This document shows positions 1 through 13,600 of a DNA stretch of 64,000 nucleotides, in pieces. The stretch is taken from positions 3,936,925 to 4,000,924 of the forward strand of contig LS997566.1 in assembly GCA_000469685.2 (NCBI GenBank), in the 5' to 3' direction. The stretch is from Haemonchus contortus. Its lineage: Eukaryota; Nematoda; Chromadorea; Rhabditida; Trichostrongylidae. The notes beneath the pieces were generated by a model. That model did no database searches. It saw only the letters and a program-made list of their open reading frames with translations, and had not been told where the DNA came from. Position 1 is the stretch's first letter. Each line of letters begins with the position of its first letter. The position numbers and the translations under genes are program-made.

Positions 1-3000
1 CCAGCATTCATTGAGAATCATCAAGGAATATAAATGCGAATTCAGCGTGTACAAAAACTCTCGAGAACCATCTGATGATCGAGTCAATATATACTTCTGT
101 CCTTCCTAGGTGAATCTCGAAACAATAAGCTGGTCCTGATAGAATGTGTGGTTGCATGCGAGATCAGCCGTAAAATTGACTATTTATGTAAATTGTAGTA
201 GCTAACATATCAGGAACGGTCATTGCCCCAAACGTTTAATGAACGAAAAGTTTTTTCGAATTCCGTTTTCGAATCTTCGAAATCCAAGACTGTTCTTTCC
301 CTAATATTCTTGAATAGTTTCTTCGTCAAGCAAAGCTTGGACTGAATTGACCAGCACTTCATCTTTTCGGGCTCTTCCTGTAGAGACCCATCTTACTCAA
401 ACGACCGACTACGTCTTTCGCTGAGTACTGAACCCAACGTCAAGCGAGACTCTCCTCCGCACATCTGCTGCATTAGACGAGTAATCGCCTTATTCACTAT
501 TTCTTATCTAAGAGGGTTGTTGACAGTGGATGTTTGATCATCAAAAATTGTCATTGGATTCCACCAGAAAAAGGAGGCCTTCAATCAAATTGTCAATAAT
601 GATGAATCACGTTCCTGTCTAGGAATATGTCAACTTTGAACAGTAAAAGAAGTGATCTCGTTGATGTTCTGGTTCCTACGCCCAATGACTTATCATCTCT
701 TGAGAAGAAGACAGAAGAAACCTTAGTGATACATCCGATTAGGCATCCTTCTCCTGTCTGGCTATAAATGTTGTGGTCTTCGTTTTTGTTCGTTCAGCTA
801 GAAGCGTTGGCATATAATCATTAGTGAAGAAACTTTGAACTTTGATCAACTTATTGGCAACAGAGTTCTCTAGAAGCTTCGTTTTTGATCTTTCTCTGAT
901 TATGTTTGAAAATTTATTAGTCGCTGATAAGTTCATAGCTGCGTCACGTATCATTTTTGATTATTTCGTTATTTATTTCCACGCAGTTTCCTCAATTTCC
1001 ACGCAGTTTCATCGAAAACCGATGGTATTCCATCCGGATATAATGCTCTTCTAACAAACATCGAGAACCGCTTAAATAAAAAGGAGCAAAAATCCATTTA
1101 AAACTAGGTAAACTAAGTAAAAATTTGTGAACACGATGAAAGGTAGCTTATGTAACATAGAATCTCTTCATAACTGACATTCAAAAATGAAACTCTGTTC
1201 ATACTCGACGTTGGCAGCTCATTCACCTATAAGTGAGATAGCATATGCGTTTCGATTGTTCTGTTGGGGGCTCTATTTTTACGATGCTCTATTTTTACTT
1301 CGTGGTGGGCAGTCCGTTGCAAACAACTCGGAAACCTCGTCCTGCCTACCGGCTCGATATCAAGCATTTGCTAATCGCATTTTTTGTTTCTCGCTCTCTC
1401 AGTCTCCTTAACGTAGGCACTATTTTCAGTCATTCCATCCCTTGCCCTTGCATGAGCTTTAAATAATGGCAAATTATTTGTGTCAGAAAAGGTAATGTCC
1501 AATTTTACCATTGAAAGATTGGTCGCAATGAATGAATGCTGAATTAAGTCACTTCGGACGAGCAACACCGTAATTCCACAGAATCATTCCATTTCGTCTA
1601 CCGTACTTATTCTTGTAAATTTTCTTGAGATCACTACAAAGCTCTTTTTCAAACAAGCAATCGATCCGATTCCTAATCTTTATTTTACCCTCTAAATGAA
1701 TTCCAAAAAGACCAGCAACAGCCTCTTTCTGTGGTCTTTCCAAACACCTGATCTCACTCAGCAATCTTGTCTGCTTTACTTTATTTCACCGCTTGAGCGT
1801 TCATGCGGTGTCATTCTTGTTTCGTAAGATTTCGATGTTTATGACGAGTTTCAGTTGATCTCGGCCGATGAGGTCATATGTCTTGAGCCTCTACACACTT
1901 CCTCGCTCAACTCATTGCTCCTCCCTCTTGCTGGTCTCTTCTCATTGCTGCCATCTGCCTAGCACTCAGTCAGTATTGTTGTGGATGTATGTGTTTTTGC
2001 TTTAGGCGACTCAAAGTCAAATAAATAGCCGAATCTCATACCACGCGCTCCCATCATTCTCTATGACCGTCCAGCCTCTAGTATCTCCCCAATGTTTTGA
2101 GTAAAGTACAAAAGCCTTCCTGGGAAATGTGGGCATTCGCCTCAGCTATGTTTATTGCGTGTTTGTCGCACGGAATTGATGAACTTTCTTTTTGTGCAAC
2201 ATAGGTTTTCCGTTATTTTCGTGCGCTTTTCTTTCTTCTTTTACAAATTTCAAATTAATCTCATTCTGGAATTCTTCCTGTAGTTACCGTAATTCTAAAA
2301 TCCACCCGAACACACTCGCTCATTTTTTGGCTCTTGATCGATAGTTCTCTTTTCGAGAGTCCTGTTCTTCCTTTGATTAGCTCCTCTAAGAATTGGAGTT
2401 ATGAATAGCGTCGTTTCTCTTCGTAGGTTGGGATTGTATTGTCCAATAAAAACCCTGCTTTGAAATGGATATTGATTTTACGCGCGCATTACAGGCATTT
2501 ACTCATTTGTTGAGGGTCCCCGTCGGTGTTCGATCCCAGCCCGGAGTACTTATTGGTCAGCAACCGGGGTGTAATTCAGGGTAAGAATTCAAGTCACCAA
2601 CTAACAGCAAGTCATACAGCTGTAAGTAATGTTGGATCTTACGATCGGATCGTTTCAACAGACTATGTATTCGAAAATAACTTTGACTCGTGAAGTGTCA
2701 AAACATAATATTGTTCTACCTAAAATGGTACAGAAGTCGTGCAGTAGAGGATGAAGTCGGAGGTTTAACGAATCTAAACCGACCCGTTAGAAGCCATAGT
2801 TCCTTCCCAATACATAGCCCGCGAAACAGATCTGATAGTGAAGTTCAACGACCATTTCTATTGGAGTAGGCATCAGCTGTATTCCTAACCGGCAGTTATT
2901 TTTTCTTTATAAAACTTATGCTAATTTTTATGATTTTCGATCTGTTTTCGTTTTACGATTCAGTTTCACTTTCATTACTGTTTACCCTTCGAACACCTTA

Positions 3001-6000
3001 TCATGCTCTAATCGTGCAAACAATATTATCAGATCAAAACAAGAAAACAGTCTGAGTTCAATGCCGTCAACACCTTCATCGCTTCAGCTGAGAATAAATT
3101 AAGAAGTCGAGTTCTCTTCATGACAAATCGAGATCTTACATTGAAAAGTCCATCCATTTTTGCGGTTGTTATGGTTACATTTCCAATATTTGCGGATTGA
3201 ACTTAGTAATTGTTCACAGACGTTTTCAAAATGCCATGACTACATTTCTCGTACCTATAGCAAGAGCCCACTTCATGGTTAAAAGTAGCGCTTGACCTTC
3301 CACATTACTTGGTTCCCTCCCGCTAAAAGCTCCCAGGCAGTCTTAGCTCACTTCTGCTTTGATTCCCACGACGAATTCTGAAGGTATCATTTAGGATAGA
3401 GGCAGAAAATCTCTTCACGGCGTGAAGGGCGAGGCCACGATCAGCTGTGCTTATCGACATCTGGTATTTCGATTGTCACAAAGTCAATAGTCCGTCCCCC
3501 ACGCATCCGTTTGTGCTCGATCTCACTAATTCTTTTTTGGTGATCCATGCGAAGTTTCCTTTGACCTAAAACGCTATGCTTGTACGTTTCGATGTCTCCA
3601 GCTTGAGCAGCTCACAACCCATCGGCAACTCCCAATGTTGGAATTGGAATGTTTCATACGTAAAACGAATATTTTGTGTTTCTGATATTCCTTTTTAACA
3701 AATTACTCAAAATCTTCGAAATCTGTGAAACTCCACAGCGCAGTCATCTTCTTGGACATATAATTATTGTAGTTATTTTCCGGACAATCATTCTTGATGT
3801 TTAACCCATTGGGCGGATGAGAAATTGATCTTCATGGTAAAGCTTATTCAGCTGAATTTCCCCATTTATAGGATCAGGACTGTATTCTGTACAGGCACAG
3901 TTAACTGTTTTCGTCATAATGTTCAACATATCCTTTCAGAAGGCTTTCTCCATTGTTTTCAGCGTAATCTTCTCTCAATACTCAGAAATTTGACAAAAAT
4001 ATTGTAGTACAATTGTAGCCATTGAAATCTGTCATGATCTTGTGAAATACCAAAGTGTTCGTCGTTTCCTAGACAACAAAGGCCATGCGTCAAAATCCCA
4101 TACTTAAGCTTTTTTTCTAAAGACTTTGCAAAATGGCAACTAGTACGCATGCATCTCACGACAAGGAGTAAGGCGTGTATTGTCATTCACAACTTGTTAA
4201 TAAAATCCATTGCTCCTGCAGAACTATTTGTGTACTATACCGCTAAGTTTACCCGGGCCACCTAAAATTTTTTGGGAATTATCAGGTACGAGCAGTTTCT
4301 TTTGTTTTAATATAGCTTGTTCCGTTCTTCTATAGAGTTGTTTGCGAAAATTGGAGAAGGAATGTATCCGGAAATTATAGGACAGGGTTCAGGTCCCTTT
4401 TGAGAGGAAGTATTTTTTGGGCTAGGTTTTCCTACGATAAACTAGTTTGGTTTTAATATGCGAGTAAACGCCTCGCGTAAAGCCACTAAAATATGTTTTC
4501 TTAGTTCTCGACCCTTGAAGACAAACTTTTAGCGTTTTTTGATAGTGTAGGCATTATCGCAGGCACGGAGAGTGCCACGCCTCTCAGCGTCCAACAACAG
4601 GCGCCGTTACTAATGCACCTAACTTTGGCTGAACCGGCTACCAGATCCTGCAAATTCTGTTGATCGAGACCGTCTCATTTTCTCTACTTGGTTTCCTCTG
4701 CCTGTTCTTGTGGCCCATCAGTATCACTCGGATAGCTCATTTTGGTCTGATTAATGTCTGTGGTATGTTGCCGTAGTGCTAAATGATGGCCATGTACTTC
4801 ACCACTTTTTGTGGTACTTTTTCTTCTCCGCACCAATGGGTGAGGTGGTTGTTGCCATTGACTCCACCGACGGCCGCGTCATGTACATAGACTTCAACGT
4901 GGTCTTGTTCGTCAATATTTACCTATCCTCTCATCTTTACCGCTTGAAATCGAGATTTTTGAAATGCACTCACCATCTGCGTGGCTCATAGTCTCGTTGT
5001 TCTTTCGTCTTCAGGACCGGCATTTTCAATATTCATTTCCAACGAAGCCTTTTTCATAATGCCCTGCTCTCGATCTCATCGGTTCTCTTGCGGGAGGATT
5101 TATAGCGAGGCTTCAGAAAAATAAGCATTCAATCTAAAGACTTGCTGTGGATTGAGGATCACGTCAGCGGATGTGATTGATAACACTATTTTATCCTATC
5201 CCACTAATGTAGGCTTTCCGGGATGTTAAACCTGATTTGAGGGTATCGTTGAGGGAATGTGCATCCCACCGTGAAATAACCACCGAAACTACCCGAATTT
5301 TTCAGTATGCTTTCACGAACACGATGTAACATATAGAGATGGCTTTCAAAAAAAAAGGAGTCCCGCTGTCTCTTTGACAGATTTGACAGGTGTGTGTGAC
5401 AGACGACTGCAAAGAAACAAGCCGAATCACTCAAATATCGATGAAAAAGTCAAGGGAACGGCGCTAGTCAGTGCTTTTGCTTGCACTGCGGCATCCGAAA
5501 GGATTGATCAACGTTCTTGCCTTCTTTACAAACCACTGAACTAATTGAATTCATCATAGATAGGGTCTGAGACCTGAAGGGATCATACTTTGCCTGGATC
5601 AACATCTTTACCGTTTCGGATAAGATCATTCACACCACAGGACCAACTCACAAGCCTACTTTTAATAGAAAGCGTACACATGCACTCAATTATGCTTTTT
5701 GTTGCGGCGAGAATGTTTGTTTGGAAGACCGTGAAGAAGTGCAAAATTCAGGTTTTTTTTGTGGTATTCTTCCGAGCGTCAATATCCCGCCGTTATGGGA
5801 CCGTTGCAAGTGCAAAACGATAGTAGAACCATTGAAACGAGCGAGGGCTATTATTTAGTTTGCACTTTGATTGCACTGGTATCGGGAAAGGTCTACGCAA
5901 AGTATAGCGCTTTTGCACAAAGCTGGCTTCAAATACTTCTTACCTATAGGTTTATACTCTTAAGTTTCTAATTCAGCTGTAGTGAAGGGCAGGGGAGGAG

Positions 6001-8800
6001 CATCACAGGCGTATCAGCGGAGGCTCTGGCGAAGTTGCACAGCTTCACGTTTTACTCTCTCATATGGGACTGCACTGCTACTAAATTGTTTTCTCTTTTT
6101 TTTTCAAGTAGGCATTGGACTGACTATGCTCTTTGGATAATAAAGCAGACATAACAGTTATTTTGCTCTTTACTTAAGTCAGCTGGCCTGATAACACGAC
6201 GATGATAACAACGACCCAGAGAGCTACTAGACCAAGTATCAGACAACCTAGGGTTACCTTATACCCCAGGTCAGATGACTGGTCTGCTTTTCCTGTGTTA
6301 ATGGGCAGACTACTTAAATGCTGAACTGGTTTGCCACCGGTTTGGTGGTATTTTTATCAGCGTCTTTATCTCCGTCTTGCCGAACTACAGCGTTATTTGA
6401 TTGGTTCAGTCACCGTCTGGTGCCATATTTACCACACATTACTGCAGAACGACACAAATAAAGGTCTGCTTTACGGTTACATAGAAGTCTCGTACGACCA
6501 TATTCTTTTCTGTTCGGTCGAGTCGAGGATCAAACATCTAATCATGGTCTACTAAAGCCTTTATTGCTCTACTCCCAGCTTCAGATGTCCAGCCAAACTC
6601 GTGGTACTGGTCATTTTCAAGTGGGATGTATTTGGAAGCAGTTTCTCCTTTTAATTGCCCCTGCTGCTGTCTTTCTTAAAAATCTAATCCTACTTTTATA
6701 CTTGGCGAACGACGATCGCAACTTGCTATGGGATAAAAGAGATGGGAGGCCAAGTGTTACCTCTTCTTGACCGCTGGGCCTTCTGTAGGCGTCCCCTTCT
6801 CTTTTCGTATACATTTTTACTACTTCCTTTTTCCCTCCGCGCTTTTTTCATTTAAGCGTAGTGTTCAAAGTGCGCAAACATCCTCCTTCCCTAACTGGTA
6901 AGTATAAATCCAACGTTAGACCATAAAGGTTTGAGCACTAGCAGCACAAGTAAGTGAAATAGAAGTAGGTAGCCTAAACACGAATTCCAAAACCGATAAC
7001 TTCTCATCTAACATCTCGAGGGGCAGAATATTGCGGACTATGTACCCTTTCACTTGTTTTTCTTGAATTCTGGTGTTTTTGAGACTTGTTCGAGATTCGA
7101 ACGTCGTCAGAAGATTAAGCGATTCGTTGAAGTAGTAAGCTACTGACAAAGTCGAAAACAATTCAAAGTACGCATAATATTTATCGCTCGTCTCAGTGTA
7201 CGATTTAGTGCCTACTTCAACTGAGCGAGTACTCGTTAAGCTGCTGACCACTGATCGCGGATTGCTCTCTGCGGCACTTAGAAGCCTTTTTTCTGCTAGT
7301 CTTCCTACATAATGCTCTCGCTCCTCTGAATAGATCTTTTCTCAGGATTTGCAGATTTTGCGTTTTATATTTCATTCAGATGAAGTTATTCGATAAAAAA
7401 TTGTTTTTCTTTTCCCTTTAAACGGCTTCCTGAGTTTCATTTCCTTTTAAATTCTGTACGGGTAAGCAAAGCTCCTCTGAATACAGCACCATTGACGCAC
7501 ACATATACCTGACACCCTGTTATGTACCGCCATATACTTTCGGGAGAATTTTTGAAGTTTCCAGATTTTATGAGTCATTTTGAATGCGATTTTATCAGCG
7601 CTTTGTGGAAGAGCATGTGCATTTTTATAGACCATTACTGTGGAACTGCTTAAGTGAAGGTTGTCTCCCAAGGGAACTCTTTGAAGAGCAGTCTACAGAT
7701 GGAGCTTTTTTTTCTTGAGCAGTTGTCATAACTTTTTCGACCTTTCTTGCTCCCTTCCTGTCAGAATACGTTGCACCCTGTGGACTTTATGTTGTTTTTA
7801 CTTTGTCACAGCTTTCTAGCAGTCATTTCGAAATGTCCGTTCGTGAGCATATGCATTGTGTTTAGTTGTGAAATTCTTCTGAAATTTTTCAGAACAGGTC
7901 TTCACAGTAAAGTAATCAACCACTGAATTTGCGTCACTCACAATTCCACAGCCAACTCTTTTTGAGCCACCTTTTTCATAATTTCTACTTACTGACTGGT
8001 TTAGTGTCTAAAAGTAAACGTTAATGGGTGACAGTTGGGCGATACCAGCTCTCTTCAATCTCAGTATCGTTTCTTCAACCGTCCTTCACCTCCACAACTT
8101 CCCTGCCTTCTTGATCCTGACTTCCATCTTGGGCTAAACGGCTCGTATGATCCTGTACTCCTACTCCACCAGACCTTCACAACCAATATCTGGCGATATT
8201 TCTGGCTTCGTAATTTTTTATTGAAATCAATTCCTCAAATAAGCCGAATAGTCATTTTTACCATTCTTTCAGAATATCAATTATCCAACGTTGGCTCCCA
8301 CTGAGTGTCTTCGAGTACAGTAAAATCTCTTTATGAAATGTATTTTCAAATTGGAAAGCATATTCTCGACTTCTTGTTTGAAAATCTTACGGTAACTTTT
8401 CTTCGTGGGAATTTCCAAATCTTTTTCGACATGAATCCTTGATCTCTATGATATCGTGCTCTGTAATTTTCGCAATTGTTCTTTGTTTCTGGTAATTTTG
8501 GAAAAACATTCTCGATAATGTGCTTTCCCATTTTGCTCGAGTTCTCGTCCAGACTACCTAGCACCTTACTTGTGTGCTGAGTAATTATTGGGCACCGAAA
8601 AGCATTAAAGGGGGGAGGGGTAAGCCACTACGTTAGCATACGATGGTAAGGTTGACAGTGGTATTAGTGGTTCAGTACCGTTAGAAGTTGGATCATCAGA
8701 GCCGAAAATGGGAATGGCCACGTGTTCCCCGCCCACTGCCCCCCCCCTTCCATCCCTCCCCACCTCTCCTCCTGAATACTCCTACGGCATGAAAACCAGT
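1..8800. other. No gene recognised (left intergenic 8.8 kb)
   Basis: Short open frames occur on both strands, but none is longer than about 110 codons, none shows a family motif I recognise, and I could not chain them through convincing splice sites. The DNA is AT-rich with scattered TTTCAG strings and a C9 run at 8,739-8,747. A stretch near 2,505-2,600 contains a GTTCGATCC box-B-like word without a foldable tRNA around it. Unrecognised short exons cannot be excluded. Confidence 0.5.
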
Positions 8801-9090
8801 TTCCGTTTAATCGAAATAGGAAATTAACATGGGTCCAGAGTTGAACTGGGAGGAGTGGGTGATGTGCGTGCAGGTCTTCATTTACACCACTGGGATAACG
8901 GCTTTTCGTTTTCATTTGATCCCGGGTTATGGGCCACCCGCCCACCCGTCCTTCATCAATATACCATTATTGATCACTTGCTTACTCACTGTTAATCCCC
9001 TATCGGTTTCTCGTAACATGTTCCGTTTTGTTTGTTCGGGTTATTTTTTGTAAGTCCAGTTGCTGCTTATCAGAGAAATCGATTTTTCAG

Positions 9091-10740
9091 CCGATTGTCG
9101 ATTGGCGGATGTACCCGCTGGGCTGAACCGGCATGCTTCTGCTCTTACGATTTCTAGTTGGTGAGTAATTTCCAAGTTTCTGGTGTTTTATCATTATCTA
9201 TAAGCTCTATCATCTTCAAAACTGATTTCCTCCCTCACTCTTTGAGTGTTTCCGTCCCAGGTTTGGGGCGCTATCTGAAGTGAATTTTTATTAAATACCT
9301 ACCGATGCAGTCCCCATCCATCACCCCAGGCTCCATCCTCACAGCGCAATCTAAATTTTTCGTGCCGACATAATGGTATGAGTTAGGAGGAGCGGGATAA
9401 GGTGTGAACAGCTCATCTTGTTCTCTGAACAATACAAGCGCGATGATCCACAGATCGGGATCATTTATGATCCTCTACACGACGTTCCTCCATTCCTGCT
9501 CTATGTGCGAGTGAGTTCCCGTTCCGATATCGGGAACTTGCTCGCATTTAGAGCAGTGTGTAAAACATCTCTGTAGTGGCGAAAAACTTGTAGAATTAGT
9601 CAACAGACGGTTTTTGCCACTTTTCTGGATGCGCCACGAATTCGTTTCTCACCCGAAATCACCACACTGTGAGGAAGTGGAAGTGGGTCAGTTCTGACGT
9701 TCTTCTTGACGAGCCGATTACCAGGTCAAATAAGGAAAAAGACGGGTAGTCGGGTAGTAATGTGTTTGAGTAAAAGCAGCTGCATTGTTTTTTACAAGGG
9801 GAAGTACGGCTGACTGCCAAGTCGTTCTTCAAGAAGTTTAAATCCTCGTCGGTCCTGCACGAAAGCAAATGCGTGGCGCATCCAAGAGGACTCATGAGGC
9901 GCTGTCATTTTTAGTTGTTTCCTAAGTTGACGGTTTGCCAGAAAACGATTAAATTCAGGTTTTTATGTGTCCCATGTCGTTACATCCTCATCACACTCAA
10001 CGGCCATTGGAAATCTAGCCGTTGTGATTCGTGGTCAAGGTGTTCTCAGCACCGATGAGGATCCAATCAGAGCAGCGACACCGGACCTCTGGCAAGTGAT
10101 TTTTACAAAATATCATAACTGCTCAGTATTGTCCATCCATTTAAGACTAGGAGTTTCTGAATCTCCGCGAGAGCCCCTGCTTTTGCTGAATAGCTCTCTA
10201 ACACAGTGCATCAAAAAGCTTTTTGGCTAATCGGGAAACTGTCTGTCTTTTTCGTTGCATGATTTGTCTAACTGAAGCATTGTCACACTAGAGCGCTAAT
10301 CCTATGTTGAAGCGTATAGCTTTTCGTGTATTTTGTGTGTGCCTTATTGTAGCGTTTATAGACTATTTCTGGTTTCATGGCCCATTGTTTGAAGACGTAG
10401 TCCATGTTAGTTTTGAGATAAGTTCAGTCACACGTAGTTACTTTGCGGCAAAAAAAAACTTGTGTCAAAAATCGTCTCCTATTTAGCCAAATCTCTGAGT
10501 TGACCAACTCATGATCAACTCAGTATCTCGACTAATACATAGGGATGAAAGCTCTTTTTAGCTTTCACTGTTCGCTAATTTTCAATTTTTCGCTTCAGAG
10601 TTTCGCTGTGCGGGCGAAGTCAATCAGTCGCTTGTTTTGCCGCCTTTTATTGGTTTTAGGACTCAAATTCCTAAAGATTTGGAAGTAGTCTTGTTCCATT
10701 CTCTCCGCGAATCAATCGTAATTCAATTGTTTCTCTGCTG
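9091..10740 (+). other. Candidate exons upstream of the Ig-domain gene
   Basis: Four stretches look like exons by reading frame and flanking splice signals, but they could not be chained in phase. At 9,091-9,160, between TTTTTCAG and GTGAGT, the frame reads DCRLADVPAGLNRHAS, which recalls a leucine-rich-repeat N-cap. At 9,454-9,510, between CACAG and GTGAGT, it reads IGIIYDPLHDVPPFLLYVR. At 9,959-10,095, between ATTCAG and GTGATT, it reads SHSTAIGNLAVVIRGQG, then STDEDPIRAATPDLW. Near 10,600 a frame follows GCTTCAG with FRCAGEVNQSLVLPPF. They lie on the strand of the Ig gene and may be its 5' part. A transcript is needed to decide. Confidence 0.3.
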
Positions 10741-11999
10741 AAAAACTACTCCTATCCTGTCTTTGTCCAAGTAAGCATCAGTGAGGTCAACGCCCATCTT
10801 TCGAACTCGGCTCTCTAGGGAAGTACGCTCGTGAAGATTCGCTAGAGATTTCGCTATGATAAATAGTGATCGGGCTACGTAGTAATAGCTAAGAAGTAGA
10901 AGGCGGGCTCGAGCTTCCGTCTGAGATTCGAGTAGAGGACTGTGAAGAGGGAAAGGGGAAAAAGTGCAACTTTCCTTGCGAGTCTCATCATTAAACCATC
11001 GTTGTTCTCGGTCAAGCCCTCGTTTGTTTACACTGAACCACTTATTCCATCACATTAAGAAAGCTGTAATGGGCTTCTTTCGCAGAGACGAAAAACTGTG
11101 AGAAGAGGAAAAAGCATTTGATCCGAAAGAAGGAAGGCGAAAACAGATTTGTAGAGGGTAGGAGTAGAAAATGAACTGATTGGAGTATTTGTTTATTTTC
11201 GAAGAAACTTCATTTGTACAACTCCCCACGAGTTTTACAATACCTTAATGGCTAACGTTTCGGTGGAACCACCTTTGTCGGAACCTATAAGGGTGTAATC
11301 AATTTGTGAGATTACCCGATCAAACATCTCCACCCCCCACAATATTTCGAGACCAACTTGATCATCATACAATTGTGGGTGGATAAAAAGTGCCGTACCT
11401 TCCTGATGAGCAGAACCGGCCCTATTTGTTTATTGTTTTTATTTTTATCCCTCTGTACTGCACCTTTTCCCAAGGATAGAGGCTGGAAAGAAAAGAGTTG
11501 ATGGATTAGTTGTGGATGCACCACGCAACCAACCTTCACTTCAAACAGAAGGCAATTTGAATGAATGGCTGAAAAATGGCTTGTGGGGGTAAGAAATGGG
11601 AGACTTGGATGATGGAGTCGAGAAAAGACGTGGTCGTAGCGACATCCCCTGCTCACCTCTGCAGCCGCTGAACGCCCATCGTAATTGCACTCTTCAATCT
11701 TGATGTGTAGACCATTTTAAACTGCATTTTATTTGCATTTTCAATATAACCGTCCACGAAAGATATTCTCGGGACCCCTTATCGTGAAACGATCAACTGC
11801 ACTCTACGCCTGGCTTTTTAGAGCCTGTGTCACGTTCAGGCGGAGAAGAGCATCTCACACTTCTTATAGGCAAATTCCTCTACTTCAGGGAGTAACTCAT
11901 TGATAGAGATAGGTACTAAGTTCAGAAGCTTAATAAACTCTCGAGTCAACTCCTTAGAGACCGCGTTCAAAATGAAACTCGAATTCCGAGGTAATTTAG

Positions 12000-13600
12000 G
12001 TGTGAAGCAAGAAAGGACGGAGAAGTACAACCAATCACATGGGCTCGATTCTTCCGAACCAAAGAGAAAAAGGCAGTAGCGGTAAGACTGCTTCACTGAT
12101 TACTTTATTTCAATCAGCCGGCCTCTGCGGTTCACTCATGCTTAGCTCGTGTATCGAAAAGCTAATTTAGGCTCGATTGGATCATGATAATCGTCGAGCT
12201 CGTCTAGTATTCGGAAATGCGACAGCTTCTCAGGCAGGAAAGTACCGTTGTGAAATTCGGACAGAAGATGGCGAATTGGTCTTTGGTAATATGTTCGCCT
12301 ACTGTAAGTACTTGTTTTTCGTTCAGTACTCACCAATAAAAAAGTGATGTCCTTTATTTGCAGCTCGTCCTGTTGTTCTTACTAACTCGTCCGACCCTAT
12401 GGAAGTGTCACCATCGGACCCGACGCTCGTCACCTCAAAACCGTTGTCTCTTTCTAAAGAGTCTAATGCGACATTAGTTTGTCCAGTGCATGGATATCCA
12501 AATCCTTACATCGTCTGGTACAAGGATGGATTTCCACTAGGTTAGTTTCCTGGTGAGGAAGTTGTTGACAAGTGTAATCAAAGAATTTCCAGCACCCTCA
12601 GCTCGAGTCAATTTCCATAAGAATATTGTTGAAATCTTTGGGTTGGAGGAAACTGATGCTGGCATGTACCGGTAAGTTCTGAAGGTGGCATTGGGGCTTA
12701 CTCCTCCATTGCTACAGTAGTAACCGTAAATTAGTACAAATTTCAAGTCAACAGAATAAATTTTGATTTTTTCATCTCTAATTCAGATGTGTAGCGTCGA
12801 ACCAGTTTCCCATCTATGTGGATGGACCAGAACAAGAGTTTGAGGTGAAATTCGACCGCGAGTTGAAAGTTGGTGGTGAGTTCGACTTCGTTATTCCCTT
12901 TTGTGAGTAGTAATCAGGACTGCTCGCTAACTGATAGCTACTAACTGTTGCACCTTTCCGTAAAGTCGATTTGAGTGGGTCAGTTAGCCAAGTACCCTCT
13001 CAAAGTGCCATGTGTAATCAACTTCTTGCACTTATTTTAATACTGTAGGGGGACAGTGGCTATCGCTGCATTCGCTGCCCTTTGACCCGCAGATCCCGCT
13101 AATAGCCTGGTCGGAACCTTTCACGGTAGATGTTCAAAGTGCTTTCTAAATTGTACCTACGAGGATGTGGTGATCGACTTATTGTTGAAAACATGGAATT
13201 GCTCTAAATGCGTTACTTTTCAGTTCACTATGGGTGGTTGCTACCTCTCATAATCATATTGATTATGCTTATTCTTCTCTTTCTCATCATATACTGTTGT
13301 CAAGCATACAAGAAGTATAAAACGAAGCAATATCACGTCGCCGAACGAGAGTGAGTTTGTTTTCGATTCCAATTTTGTCACATTTCTCATTGATAGAGGG
13401 GGGGGGGGGTGTTATTTTATATCGTGAGTTAATTTTTGACATCTTCTTATCTTACTATCAAAATTTAGAAAGCTAATTATGAATTGTTTTCATTTTTTTT
13501 TGTAGCTGAGATACCAATATTTCCGCACTCCAGTAATCGTTTCAGGCGACAACATCGGAATCAAGAAAGTCAGAGACTGACTACCGGCTACAAGGATTAA
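12000..13600 (+). CDS. Two-Ig-domain single-pass membrane protein (ZIG-like), 5' end not resolved
   Basis: Exons that join in phase are 12000-12081, 12171-12303, 12364-12540, 12593-12671, 12787-12875, 13224-13350 and 13546-13600 (TAA). They encode two immunoglobulin domains. Domain 1 has Cys (CEARKDGE), Trp (ITWARFF) and the C-terminal Cys (AGKYRCEIRT). Domain 2 has LVCPVHGYPNP, VWYKDG and DAGMYRCVASN. One hydrophobic helix follows (LLPLIIILIMLILLFLIIYC), then a basic cytoplasmic tail of about 35 residues. Nematode ZIG proteins are two-Ig neuronal proteins that maintain axon position, and at least one family member keeps a membrane anchor. Placement in that family is by architecture only. The signal peptide and first exon were not found: the first listed exon starts in mid-codon behind TAATTTAG, so the model is 5'-incomplete. 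A G12 run (13,398-13,409) lies in the last intron. Confidence 0.82.
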
